DNA of 64,000 bases from Pseudomonas rhizosphaerae (GTDB lineage: Bacteria > Pseudomonadota > Gammaproteobacteria > Pseudomonadales > Pseudomonadaceae): assembly GCF_000761155.1 (NCBI RefSeq), contig NZ_CP009533.1, positions 868,001-932,000 on the forward strand, read 5' to 3'. The position numbers and the translations under genes were made by a program. Positions 46,797 through 56,812 of the stretch are shown here, in pieces; the first letter of the stretch is position 1; each line of letters starts with the position of its first letter. Below the pieces are notes generated by a model that was not told the origin of the DNA, did no database searches, and saw nothing but the letters and a program-made list of their open reading frames with translations.

Positions 46797-47894
46797 TCAG
46801 GCCAGGTACAGGTGGTTGTCCCATAGCCCCGACGGCAGTTGCAGCGGCGTTCCCACCGGTTGAGGTGCGCGGCAGTCGTAATAGCGGCAGCGGCCTTGGC
46901 CCGAAGTCACCACGAAACCGTCTTCCACCGCACCCACGCCCGCGCAGTCGGGCAAGGTGCCGTCGTGCCTGACCGCACCGCTGTCCATGTCCCAGATGAA
47001 GAAGCGATTGGCCCTGGGCGCGGTGAGTGCCACCAGGCGCAGTTCGCTGTGCACCGCGACGCTGGCGGTGTAGTGCCCCATCGACTGCAACTGCGACAGC
47101 GAAACGGGAAAGGCTTCGAAGGCCTGGCCCGGACGCTTGATGGCCAATAGCGGCGCGCTCTCGTGGGAGGGGCCCATGAATTGCTGACAGGCGAACACGG
47201 TATCGTCCGCGCTGATCGCCAGATGCCGCACGCTGTTCATCGGCTGTTCCAGGCATTCCTTGCTCAGCAGCGACCCATCACGCCGCATCATCACCAGGCT
47301 CGGCTGCATGGCGTCCAGATTCATCTCGACCCGGCTTTCAGCCTCGGTTCGAATACCACCGTTGGCCACTACCAGGGTTTCGCCGTCCGGCATCCATGAC
47401 ACCTGATGAGGGCCGATACCGTGGGTGGACAGCTCCCCACTGTGCACCAGGCGCTCGTCGACGAAGCGGTAGACCCCCAGCACGCCACGCCCTGGCTCGG
47501 TGGTGTCGTTCTCGGTGGCGTACAGCCACTCGCCGTCGTTGTGAATCACCGCATGGCCATAGAAATGCCGGTCCGGGCGCGATTCCAGGGTCTGCAGCAG
47601 GGCGCCATCGCGCAGATCGATCAGGTAACACTGGGTGCCGGGACGGCGAGCCACGAACAGCGCCAGCGGCAGGGTCGGATGATCGACGATGTCATGGCAG
47701 CGTTGGCCTACCTGGGTCGCGAACACCTCACGGCCGTCCAGCCGGTAACCTACCGCGTAGTGACCGCCATCGGCGTCATCGCGTGCCGACAGCAACAGCG
47801 GTTCGCGCTTTGAATGCCTGGACAGCGTCCACTTGCCCAGGGTCAGGGCCTTGAGCAGTACGTGGGTCAGCTTCTGCGCCGAGCGTACGATCAT
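46797..47894 (-). CDS. DUF1513 beta-propeller-like protein
   Basis: This 365-residue DUF1513 protein is the last gene of the imelysin operon. Repeated blade-like segments are visible (VDHPTLPLALFVARRPGTQ, GHAVIHNDGEWLYATENDTT, GIGPHQVSWMPDGETLVVAN, RHLAISADDTVFACQQF), as in a seven-bladed propeller. The family travels with imelysins and DUF1111 di-haem proteins and is predicted to act in periplasmic iron handling; no direct function is known. The N-terminus is basic and not an obvious signal peptide (a twin-arginine motif is not seen). It starts 2 bp after the imelysin stop. Confidence 0.9.
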   Translation of the reverse strand: MIVRSAQKLTHVLLKALTLGKWTLSRHSKREPLLLSARDDADGGHYAVGYRLDGREVFATQVGQRCHDIVDHPTLPLALFVARRPGTQCYLIDLRDGALLQTLESRPDRHFYGHAVIHNDGEWLYATENDTTEPGRGVLGVYRFVDERLVHSGELSTHGIGPHQVSWMPDGETLVVANGGIRTEAESRVEMNLDAMQPSLVMMRRDGSLLSKECLEQPMNSVRHLAISADDTVFACQQFMGPSHESAPLLAIKRPGQAFEAFPVSLSQLQSMGHYTASVAVHSELRLVALTAPRANRFFIWDMDSGAVRHDGTLPDCAGVGAVEDGFVVTSGQGRCRYYDCRAPQPVGTPLQLPSGLWDNHLYLA

Positions 47895-47896
47895 CG

Positions 47897-48961
47897 TCAG
47901 TCACCGTCGTTGGCATTGAAGCCCAGTTGGATGTTCAGGGCGCGGGCCAATTCGCCTTCGTGCAGGCGATGCACCACGTTGAGGCTGTCGTAGAGGGTAT
48001 TGAGAAATTGCTTGCCTGCCTCGTCGCCGAGCAGATCACCCAGGGTGCGGGTGTTGCCGTCCAGCAACTTCATGGACGTGGCGTAGGCGGCATCGATCTT
48101 GTCGGCCAGGGCTTTCTGCTCGCCAGGCAGCAGGCCGCGCAGGCCCTTGTTGTCGACACCGACCCAGACGGTCTGAGCAGCCGCCAGGCTGGCACGCACG
48201 CTGTTCATCGACTGCGCGCTGCGCCAGGCCTCGGCTTGGTAGGGCTGGGCAATGCCCTTGCTCAGGCGGCCCATGGGCGCGCCGAGCTTTTTCTTCAGGG
48301 TATCGAGTGCAGTGACCTGGGCGCGCAGCACATCGGCGATGGCTTCGTGGGAATCGGCATAGCGCTGGTTGGGGAACTTGGTCATCTGCGCGAGCATGCC
48401 GTCGGCACTGTTCCAGCTGGCGAGGATTTCTTCGGCCAGGGCTTTCTGGCGCTCGCCAATGGCGCTGAGCAACGGACAATAGCGCGCTTTCTGCGCGGCA
48501 TCGGCCATTTCCGGCTTGCTGTCGAAAAGGATGTACTCGTAGGCGGACAGACCCTGCACCACCACGCTGGCCTTGGCCAGGCTCTGGGCATCGACGGGTT
48601 GCTCGGCGTTGGCCAGTTGTTCGACCTGGCGGCCGACGAGGTTTTTCTTGTCCGGCCAGAACTGCACCGACCAGGCCTTGTTGCCCTCGGCCAGCGGGCC
48701 GATCAGCAGGGGTTGCAACTCGGCCCAAGCCCGTTGTGCCTTGAGGAAATCGGCACGTGCGGCGTCCAGTGGCTGGCTGCCCTGGCAGAACGCCAGAGCG
48801 CTGGCTGCCAGTTGCCGATCGGCCTCCACCCAACGGCTATAGGTCGGCAGGATGACTTGCTTGGCGATGGCGGCGCTGGTGACGGCTTGCTGGTCTTGCG
48901 GTGAACAGGCACCCAGTGCCAGGGCGGCAAGGCCGGTGAAGAGCAGCTTGGGACGGAACAT
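47897..48961 (-). CDS. Imelysin-family lipoprotein (M75-like, GxSxxE variant)
   Basis: This 354-residue lipoprotein has a lipobox (LALGAC, Cys19) and an imelysin/M75 domain made of two helical bundles (RAWAELQPLLIGPL, SMNSVRASLAAAQTVWVGVD). The family's GxHxxE motif is here G137-L-S-A-Y-E142, with Ser in place of His, unlike the other imelysin of this operon. Imelysins are thought to bind metal or haem-like ligands in iron uptake. It is 25 bp after the DUF1111 gene. Confidence 0.9.
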   Translation of the reverse strand: MFRPKLLFTGLAALALGACSPQDQQAVTSAAIAKQVILPTYSRWVEADRQLAASALAFCQGSQPLDAARADFLKAQRAWAELQPLLIGPLAEGNKAWSVQFWPDKKNLVGRQVEQLANAEQPVDAQSLAKASVVVQGLSAYEYILFDSKPEMADAAQKARYCPLLSAIGERQKALAEEILASWNSADGMLAQMTKFPNQRYADSHEAIADVLRAQVTALDTLKKKLGAPMGRLSKGIAQPYQAEAWRSAQSMNSVRASLAAAQTVWVGVDNKGLRGLLPGEQKALADKIDAAYATSMKLLDGNTRTLGDLLGDEAGKQFLNTLYDSLNVVHRLHEGELARALNIQLGFNANDGD

Positions 48962-48986
48962 GTAGGCTCCTGAAACGTGTATTCAT

Positions 48987-50414
48987 CTAGAGAGAGTTCA
49001 AGAACGCCAGCAGGGCGGCACGCTGCCCGGCGTCGAATTGCAATACCTGCTGCCTGGCCGCTTCGGCCTCGCCGCCATGCCACAGCACCGCTTCGAGCAG
49101 GTTGCGCGCACGGCCGTCGTGGAGGAACTGGCTGTGCCCGCTGACCGTTTCGCTCAGGCCGATACCCCACAGCGGTGGCGTCCGCCAGTCCTGTGCGCCG
49201 GCCTTGAATTCGCTGCGCCCGTCGGCCAGGCCCGGGCCCATGTCGTGCAGCAGCAGATCGGTATAGGGGCGAATCGTCTGGTTGCGCAACTCCGGTTCCG
49301 CGGCGTCGCTGGTCGTCGTGTATTGCGCCACATGGCAACCCTGACAGCCAGCCTGGTAGAACAGATTCTTGCCGGCCAGCACCTGCGCAGAGTCGACGTC
49401 GCGCCGCGCGGGCACGCCCAGGTTGCGGGTGTAGAACAGCACCAGGCGCAGGATGTTATCACTGACTTCGGGTTCGCCGCCTGGGCCATTGCCATTCGGC
49501 GCCTCGAGGCAGTTGGTTTGTGCCACCGTGCAGTCGTCGAAGGGGCGCAGTGAGGTGGTCAGCCCCATGTCGCCGGAAAAGGCATGCACGTTCTGCTGAT
49601 TCAGATTGGGCTGTCCGGCCTTCCAGCCGAACCGGCCGGGCACCGTGCGACCCTGGGCGTCGTCCCATACCTGGTTGGGCCGGCCCTTGATCGGGCCGCC
49701 GCTCTCGGCCTGATGGCGGGCGTTGGCCAGGATATCCTGCTCACTGATGGCCTCGAGCAGGCCCAGGCCAATCATCGGCGGAGCGACGCGCGCGGAGAGG
49801 CGCGTGTCGGGATGCAGGTCGCCGTAGCCCAGTTGGCTGATCTGCAACTGCGGCTGGCGCAGTTCGACCTGCGTGCCGTCCTTGAAGTGCACCGGAACGC
49901 TTTGGTAGGTCACCCTCACCTTGCCTTCGGGAACGTGGCCGGGAATGGCCATGTCCTGCAGCTGCGTGCCATAGACCGGCTCGGGCACCACGCCCAGGCG
50001 TTCGATCTCGCGCAGGTAGTGCGGGCCGTCGGGCAGCGACAAGCGCACCAGCATGGACACCGCGCTGAGCGCGTCGTTTTCGGGTGGATGGCCGCGACCG
50101 TCCTTGATGTGGCAATTCTGGCAGGCGTTGGTGTTGAACAGCGGCCCCAAACCGTCACGCGCCGTGGTGGTGGAGGGCGCGATGACCCAGGGGCTGCGGA
50201 AGAAACTGTTGCCCACGCTGAAATCCAGGCGCCGGACCGGCGACAGATTGGCCGACGGCATGGAGTAGGCGTTGACGTCGAATTTGCGCACCGTGGCCTG
50301 GCCTGCGCTCTGTGCTTCGCCCGGTTCGGCCTGGGTGAAGCGCGGGGCGTCGTCGCAGCCCGCCAGGCCAGACGCCAGGAGCAGGAGGACGAAGCAGGGC
50401 AGGGGTGGGCGCAT
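48987..50414 (-). CDS. DUF1111 di-haem oxidoreductase-like lipoprotein
   Basis: This 475-residue protein has two c-type haem sites, CQNCH and CQGCH, in the order of the DUF1111 family (di-haem oxidoreductase, distantly like MauG and cytochrome c peroxidases). The lipobox is LASGLAGC. The start at 50414 puts a compact lipoprotein signal at the N-terminus; the frame is open up to 50564 but that extension is Pro/Ala-rich and lies in hairpin DNA. In the operon it sits between two imelysins; a redox role in periplasmic iron acquisition is inferred from context. Confidence 0.9.
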   Translation of the reverse strand: MRPPLPCFVLLLLASGLAGCDDAPRFTQAEPGEAQSAGQATVRKFDVNAYSMPSANLSPVRRLDFSVGNSFFRSPWVIAPSTTTARDGLGPLFNTNACQNCHIKDGRGHPPENDALSAVSMLVRLSLPDGPHYLREIERLGVVPEPVYGTQLQDMAIPGHVPEGKVRVTYQSVPVHFKDGTQVELRQPQLQISQLGYGDLHPDTRLSARVAPPMIGLGLLEAISEQDILANARHQAESGGPIKGRPNQVWDDAQGRTVPGRFGWKAGQPNLNQQNVHAFSGDMGLTTSLRPFDDCTVAQTNCLEAPNGNGPGGEPEVSDNILRLVLFYTRNLGVPARRDVDSAQVLAGKNLFYQAGCQGCHVAQYTTTSDAAEPELRNQTIRPYTDLLLHDMGPGLADGRSEFKAGAQDWRTPPLWGIGLSETVSGHSQFLHDGRARNLLEAVLWHGGEAEAARQQVLQFDAGQRAALLAFLNSL

Positions 50415-50515
50415 GGATGGGAAGCTGTTGTGAATAGGGTGGATGTCGGGTGGATGCAGGGCGGCGAAAGCTTTGCTTGCCGAGGCCACGCCGCCCGCCG
50501 ACCGGCCTTGTGGCG

Positions 50516-50566
50516 GCTGCACTGGCGTCGGTTCAACCGGCGCCAGTGCAGCGTGTTTCGACACGC
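50516..50566 (-). other. Two stacked hairpins between the imelysin and DUF1111 genes
   Basis: Next to the icmP-like stop, GCGTGT-TTCG-ACACGC (50551-50566) abuts an 18-bp stem (50516-50533 with 50535-50552) with one mismatch. No T run follows on the minus strand, so full termination is unlikely. Such hairpins often protect the upstream mRNA and lower expression of the distal genes. Confidence 0.7.
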
Positions 50567-50579
50567 AAGCCGGGGTGGA

Positions 50580-51932
<1,353 letters not shown>

Positions 51933-51994
51933 GGCGAACATCCTGCGTCAAAAGTGGCGAGCGAGCGCGCGAAGAGCGCGCAAAACTGCGCCAT

Positions 51995-52013
51995 AATGCG
52001 AAAGATTTGCATT
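51995..52013. promoter_or_regulatory. Fur-box-like palindrome upstream of the imelysin operon
   Basis: AATGCGAAAGATTTGCATT (19 bp) is near-symmetric, with outer AATGC/GCATT arms as in Fur boxes. It lies about 63 bp before the icmP-like start, in the 121-bp gap to bifA. Confidence 0.55.
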
Positions 52014-52062
52014 TTCTGTAAAGGGTTAATGTGAAAAAACCTTCAGGCTTGCACCGTCGACG

Positions 52063-54132
52063 CTAGGTCCGCGTCGGTGTTGGGGCCAGGCTGGGGCGGC
52101 TGCGTTCGGACTGCTTGAGCAAAGCGGTCAGTTCGCGGGCGGCCAGGGGCTTGCTGTAGAGGTAGCCCTGACCTTCATGGCAGCCCTGGGCGACGATGTA
52201 CGCTTCCTGTTCCAGCGTTTCCACGCCTTCGGCGATGACCTGCATGTTCAGGCTCTTGCCCAGCTGGATGATCGCCCGGACGATGGTCGCGTCATCCTCG
52301 TCGCTCAGCACGTCCTGCACGAAACTCTTGTCGATCTTGATCTTGTCCAGGGGCAGTGACTTCAGGTAACTGAGGGATGAATAGCCAGTACCGAAGTCGT
52401 CGATGGCGATCAGCGCCCCCGAGCGGCGCAGGCTCAGCAGGTGTTGCGCTGCGGTGCTGATGTCCTCCATCAGGCCGGTCTCGGTGACCTCCAGTTCCAG
52501 GCTGCGGGGCGGCAGGCGGTACATTTGCAGGATGTTGCTGACTACGCGGGGCAGTTCGTTGTGGTGCAACTGCACCGTGGACAGGTTGACCGCCATGCGC
52601 AGGCCGCTGAAGCCCTGGTCGTGCCATTCGCGCAGTTGGCTGCAGGCCTGGTTGAGGACCCACTCACCGATGGCGATGATGCTGCGGTTCTGCTCGGCCA
52701 GCGGAATGAACTGGTCGGGCGGCACCAAGCCGTGTTCGGGGTGCTGCCAGCGCAGCAGCGCCTCGACGCCAACGATCCGGTGGTCGCGATAGCTGATCTG
52801 CGGCTGGTACACCAGGTGCAGCTGGTTGCGTGCCAAGGCTTCGCGCAGGTCCTTTTCCAGCTCACGACGGCGACGCATCTCGGTGTCGACGCTGGCGATG
52901 TAGAACTGGTAGCGGTTGCGCGAGCGAACCTTGGCCAGGGTCATGGTCTGCTCGGCTTTTTGCAGCAGCTTTTCAGTGCTGTCGCCGTCTTCGGGGAACA
53001 GGGTGATGCCGATGGTGGCGCGCAGGCGGATCGCATGCGCGTCGAGCGCGAAGGCGGCATCCAGGTCGTCGAGGATGCGCTGGGCCAGTTCGGCCGCTTC
53101 GTAGGGCTGTTCGATGTCTGCCTGGACCAGGGCAAACTGGTCGCCACCCAGGCGTGCCAGGGTGCCGAACCTGCCGCTGTGAACCCGCAAGCGGTCGGCC
53201 AGCGCCCGCAGCAGCTGGTCGCCGGTCTGGTAGCCGAACTGTTCGTTGATGCCCTTGAAGTCGTCGAGGCCGACGCACAGCACAGCCACCCGACGCTGCA
53301 GGCGGTGCGCATCGAGCAGGACCTTGTCCAGTTGCTGTTGCAACTGCATGCGGTTGGCCAGGCCCGTCAACACGTCGTGCCGGGCCATGTGCAGCATGCT
53401 GTCTTCGGCTTCGTGGCGCAGCTGGGTGTTGCGCTCGATGGACGCCAGGAGCTGGTTGGCGGTATTCACCCACAGGCCCAGTTCGTTGTGTTCATGGCCG
53501 CGGGGCAACGGCAACTGGTACTCGCCGGGTCGGTCGGGGTTGATCTGCAGCAGATGCTCGATGATCCGCGACAACGGCTTGGTCAGCAGCCAGTGATAGA
53601 TCAGGTACAGCAACAGGCCCAGGGCCAGGGCGCGCAAGGTGCCGGAGACGAAGATGATCACCGAGCTGACGATGAAATCCTCACCGTAGGTGGCGGTGTC
53701 CAGGGTGATGTGCAGGTCGCCGTAGTACTCGCTGTAGGGCCCACGGCCGATCAGGCGCGTACTGAAGCTGCGCTCCTGGCCCAGGATGCGATCGGTCAGC
53801 CAGCGACTGCTCAGGTTCTGCAGCGGTCGCGAACGTTCGGCCAGCATGGCTTCGTCGGGATGACCGATGGAGGCCAGACGCACCGCGTCGTCCTGGAACA
53901 AGCCTTCGATCACCTGCATGCCCATTTCCCGATCCAGGCTGTAGAGCGCTTGGGTCGAGGGATCGCGGAACATGGCCAGGATCCGCTCGGCGTCGGCGGA
54001 GATGGCCTGGCGGGTCTTGTAGCCATCGAAGACGATCTGTGCGCAGCTCAGTACCATGCCCACGACGAGCGCCGACAGCAGCACCACGCGAAGCAACTTG
54101 ACGGACAAGCTGTTCCTGACTTCCAGCTTCAA
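52063..54132 (-). CDS. bifA: Cyclic-di-GMP phosphodiesterase BifA (degenerate GGDEF + EAL)
   Basis: This 689-residue membrane protein has two transmembrane helices (about 13-33 and 153-180) around a periplasmic sensor, a HAMP-like linker, a GGDEF domain whose motif is GGDQF (329-333), and an EAL domain with EALLRW (457-462), ETGLMED and DDFGTGYSSL. BifA lowers c-di-GMP, favouring swarming and biofilm dispersal; its GGDQF motif is typical of the family. Position next to sodB also matches bifA in other pseudomonads. Confidence 0.92.
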   Translation of the reverse strand: MKLEVRNSLSVKLLRVVLLSALVVGMVLSCAQIVFDGYKTRQAISADAERILAMFRDPSTQALYSLDREMGMQVIEGLFQDDAVRLASIGHPDEAMLAERSRPLQNLSSRWLTDRILGQERSFSTRLIGRGPYSEYYGDLHITLDTATYGEDFIVSSVIIFVSGTLRALALGLLLYLIYHWLLTKPLSRIIEHLLQINPDRPGEYQLPLPRGHEHNELGLWVNTANQLLASIERNTQLRHEAEDSMLHMARHDVLTGLANRMQLQQQLDKVLLDAHRLQRRVAVLCVGLDDFKGINEQFGYQTGDQLLRALADRLRVHSGRFGTLARLGGDQFALVQADIEQPYEAAELAQRILDDLDAAFALDAHAIRLRATIGITLFPEDGDSTEKLLQKAEQTMTLAKVRSRNRYQFYIASVDTEMRRRRELEKDLREALARNQLHLVYQPQISYRDHRIVGVEALLRWQHPEHGLVPPDQFIPLAEQNRSIIAIGEWVLNQACSQLREWHDQGFSGLRMAVNLSTVQLHHNELPRVVSNILQMYRLPPRSLELEVTETGLMEDISTAAQHLLSLRRSGALIAIDDFGTGYSSLSYLKSLPLDKIKIDKSFVQDVLSDEDDATIVRAIIQLGKSLNMQVIAEGVETLEQEAYIVAQGCHEGQGYLYSKPLAARELTALLKQSERSRPSLAPTPTRT

Positions 54133-54344
54133 TGGCTATTCCTTGTTTCGAACGCTTGGCATCAAGGTGCCATGAGTATTGGCAACTTACCGTGGGCCGT
54201 AAAGCCACAAATGAACGCGAGTCGTACCGATTGTCTTGAATAGCGGTCAGCGCGCCAGTGTGTCGGCTGGCCCCTGCGCATTCTTGAGCGACAATCTGGC
54301 AACAAGGTGGGCGGGAAGTGCCATTGGCAAACGGAGGCACACAC

Positions 54345-54373
54345 AAAAAAGCCCGGCACAAGGGCCGGGCTTT
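54345..54373 (-). terminator. Rho-independent terminator after sodB
   Basis: On the minus strand GCCCGGC and GCCGGGC pair around CCTTGT and are followed by TTTTTT (54345-54350). It lies 15 bp past the sodB stop. Confidence 0.92.
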
Positions 54374-54388
54374 CCAGGAGCGACAAGC

Positions 54389-54985
54389 TTACGCCGTGAA
54401 GGCGCGGCCTTCGTACTGCTGGGCCACGAAGTCCCAGTTCACCAGATTCCAGAACGCCTCGACGTATTTCGGACGCACGTTGCGGTAATCGATGTAGTAG
54501 GCGTGTTCCCAGACGTCGCAGGTCAGCAACGGGGTGTCGCCGTTGGTCAACGGGTTGCCGGCGCCAATGGTGCTGGCCAGTGCCAGCGAACCGTCGGCCT
54601 TCTTCACCAGCCAGCCCCAGCCGGAACCGAAGGTGCCGACCGACGTCTTGGTGAACTCTTCCTTGAACGTGTCGAACGAGCCGAACGCAGTGTTGATGGC
54701 CTCGGCCAGAGCACCGGTAGGCTGGCCACCGGCGTTGGGCGCCAGGCAGTTCCAGTAGAAGGTGTGGTTCCAGACCTGGGCGGCGTTGTTGAAGATGCCA
54801 CCGGACGACGACTTGACGATTTCTTCGAGGGTCTTGCCTTCGAACTCGGTGCCAGGTACCAGGTTGTTCAGGTTCACGACATAGGTGTTGTGGTGCTTGT
54901 CGTGGTGATACTCCAGGGTTTCCTTGGAGATGTGCGGCTGCAGGGCATCGTGGGCGTAGGGCAGCGGCGGCAATTCGAAAGCCAT
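54389..54985 (-). CDS. sodB: Iron superoxide dismutase SodB
   Basis: This 198-residue Fe/Mn-type superoxide dismutase has metal ligands in [19 protein letters not shown], and [13 protein letters not shown] (Asp and His). The signatures [16 protein letters not shown] and FGSGWGWLV favour the iron form. The start at 54985 ([10 protein letters not shown]) is the universal SodB start and follows GGAGAATCACC; a longer frame to 55090 is not SOD-like. It is transcribed on the same strand as bifA downstream but has its own terminator. Confidence 0.98.
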   Translation of the reverse strand: MAFELPPLPYAHDALQPHISKETLEYHHDKHHNTYVVNLNNLVPGTEFEGKTLEEIVKSSSGGIFNNAAQVWNHTFYWNCLAPNAGGQPTGALAEAINTAFGSFDTFKEEFTKTSVGTFGSGWGWLVKKADGSLALASTIGAGNPLTNGDTPLLTCDVWEHAYYIDYRNVRPKYVEAFWNLVNWDFVAQQYEGRAFTA

Positions 54986-55085
54986 GGTGATTCTCCTAAT
55001 CAGGTCTGTTGCGGTTTGCGCACGGCCGATCACGGGCGGCCTGAGAAACGTCGGCGAGTTTTTACTCTTTGCGACGCAGTGCCGG

Positions 55086-55094
55086 ATCATAGCA
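55086..55094 (-). promoter_or_regulatory. Extended -10 promoter for sodB
   Basis: On the minus strand TGCTATGAT (TGn plus TATGAT) lies about 100 bp upstream of sodB. No clear -35 is present. Confidence 0.45.
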
Positions 55095-55171
55095 TCGGCA
55101 TGGGGCCTTAACCACGCAACAACTGTGTGGAATAGAGGTTCCAGAGCCTTTGCCCGTCCAGACTGACGGTT

Positions 55172-55771
55172 TCAGGCAAACACCAGCTGCGCGGCCACCG
55201 CGAACATCATGACCGCCACCATCAGGTCGACCAGCCGCCAGGTATTGGGCCGCGCCAGCCAGGGAGCGAGCCAGGCTGCGGCCAGGGCCAGGCCGAAGAA
55301 CCACAGCAACGAGGCACTGGTGGCGCCGGCCACGTAGGCACCCGGCACGCCCTGCTGGGCGCCCACCGAACCGATCAGCAACACCGTATCCAGATAGACG
55401 TGGGGGTTGAGCAGGGTCACTGCCAGGGCGCTGAGCAGCACGGCCTTGCGCGAGCGCAGACCGGCATTGCCTGCCTGCTCCAGGCTTTGGCTGGAGCAGG
55501 CGCGCCTGAGCGCCTTGCTGCCGTACCACAGCAGGAACAGGGCGCCACCCCAGCGCGCCACCGCCAGCAGGGTCGGATTATGCGCCAGCACCGTGGCCAG
55601 GCCGAATACGCCAGCGGCCACCAGCAGCGCATCGCACACCACGCACAGCAACGCCACCTGCAGATGGTGCTCGCGACGCAGGCTCTGCGCCAGAACGAAA
55701 GCGTTCTGCGTGCCGATCGCCATGATCAGGCCAAACGCAACCAGCAAGCCATTCAGGTAACTCTGCCACAT
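55172..55771 (-). CDS. argO: LysE-type amino-acid exporter, ArgO-like
   Basis: This 199-residue inner-membrane protein has about six helices (MWQSYLNGLLVAFGLIMAIG, HLQVALLCVVCDALLVAAGV, LALAAAWLAPWLA). The LysE marks are GTQNAFVLAQSLRREH and LLNPHVYLDT. ArgO/LysE proteins export arginine or lysine. It is divergent from an ArgP-type regulator 89 bp away, the arrangement by which ArgP activates argO in E. coli. The start at 55771 follows AAAGGAGAAAC. Confidence 0.93.
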   Translation of the reverse strand: MWQSYLNGLLVAFGLIMAIGTQNAFVLAQSLRREHHLQVALLCVVCDALLVAAGVFGLATVLAHNPTLLAVARWGGALFLLWYGSKALRRACSSQSLEQAGNAGLRSRKAVLLSALAVTLLNPHVYLDTVLLIGSVGAQQGVPGAYVAGATSASLLWFFGLALAAAWLAPWLARPNTWRLVDLMVAVMMFAVAAQLVFA

Positions 55772-55860
55772 CGATGTTTCTCCTTTTTGAAGCTGGCCAT
55801 TGTGGGCAGTGCTGATGTATAAGAAAAACGAATAATGCTGATCCACCATTAGGAAAACTG

Positions 55861-56751
55861 ATGTTCGATTACAAGCTGCTCGCCGCCCTGGCCGCCGTGG
55901 TGGAACAGACCAGTTTCGAGCGGGCAGCCCAGGTGCTGGGCTTGTCGCAGTCGGCGGTGTCGCAGCGGATCAAGCTGCTGGAGGCCCGGGTAGGTCAGCC
56001 GGTGCTGGTCCGGGCCACGCCACCCGTGCCGACCGATATCGGCCGACGCCTGCTCAATCATGTGCAGCAGGTGCGGCTGCTTGAGCGCGACCTGCAGGGG
56101 CAGGTGCCGGCGCTGGATGAACAGGGCATGCCCGAGCGCCTGCGCATCGCCTTGAATGCCGACAGCCTGGGCACTTGGTGGGGCGGCGCGGTGAGCGAAT
56201 TCTGCATTCGCGAACAGTTGTTGCTGGACCATGTGGTGGAAGACCAGGACGTCGGGCTCAAGCGCATGCGCGCCGGTGAAGTCGCGGCCTGCCTGTGCGC
56301 CAGCGAGCGACCTTTGGCCGGAGCGCGCAGTGTGCTGCTGGGTGCCATGCGCTATCGGGCGCTGGCCAGCCCCGGCTTCATGGCCCGGCATTTTCCGGAC
56401 GGCTTCGAGCCGGCCCTGCTGCCGCGCACGCCTGCGCTGGTGTTCGGCCCCGATGACTATCTGCAACACCGCTTCCTGGCCTCCATGGGGCTGGCGGAGG
56501 GATTTCTTCACCACCTTTGCCCCTCGTCCGAGGGGTTCAACCGCCTGGCCAAGGCGGGCATGGGCTGGGGCATGGTGCCCGAGTTGCAGGTCGAGGATGC
56601 GTTGGCCGAGGGCAGTCTGGTCGAGATTCTTGTTGGCCATCCGGTGGACGTGCCTTTGTATTGGCATCACTGGCGCAATGGCGGGCAATTGCTCGAACGG
56701 CTCACCCGGCACCTGTGTGAGGGCGCCGAGCGCTGGTTGGTGCCGCTGTGA
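55861..56751 (+). CDS. argP: LysR-type regulator ArgP (IciA)
   Basis: This 296-residue LysR-type protein has an N-terminal helix-turn-helix (AALAAVVEQTSFERAAQVLG, LSQSAVSQRIKLLEARVG) and an effector domain (LRIALNADSLGTWW). ArgP activates argO in response to arginine. It is divergent from the argO-like gene, which supports the assignment. The 89-bp gap must hold both promoters. Confidence 0.93.
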   Translation: MFDYKLLAALAAVVEQTSFERAAQVLGLSQSAVSQRIKLLEARVGQPVLVRATPPVPTDIGRRLLNHVQQVRLLERDLQGQVPALDEQGMPERLRIALNADSLGTWWGGAVSEFCIREQLLLDHVVEDQDVGLKRMRAGEVAACLCASERPLAGARSVLLGAMRYRALASPGFMARHFPDGFEPALLPRTPALVFGPDDYLQHRFLASMGLAEGFLHHLCPSSEGFNRLAKAGMGWGMVPELQVEDALAEGSLVEILVGHPVDVPLYWHHWRNGGQLLERLTRHLCEGAERWLVPL

Positions 56752-56812
56752 GCCCGGCGCGCGTCTACCGGTATCGCGGTTGCACATTGATCGATGTAGA
56801 GCGGAGCAATTC

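Noticed and set aside
52441..54243. 600-codon open frame antisense to bifA
   Set aside because: GGDQF and EAL motifs on the minus strand settle the coding strand.
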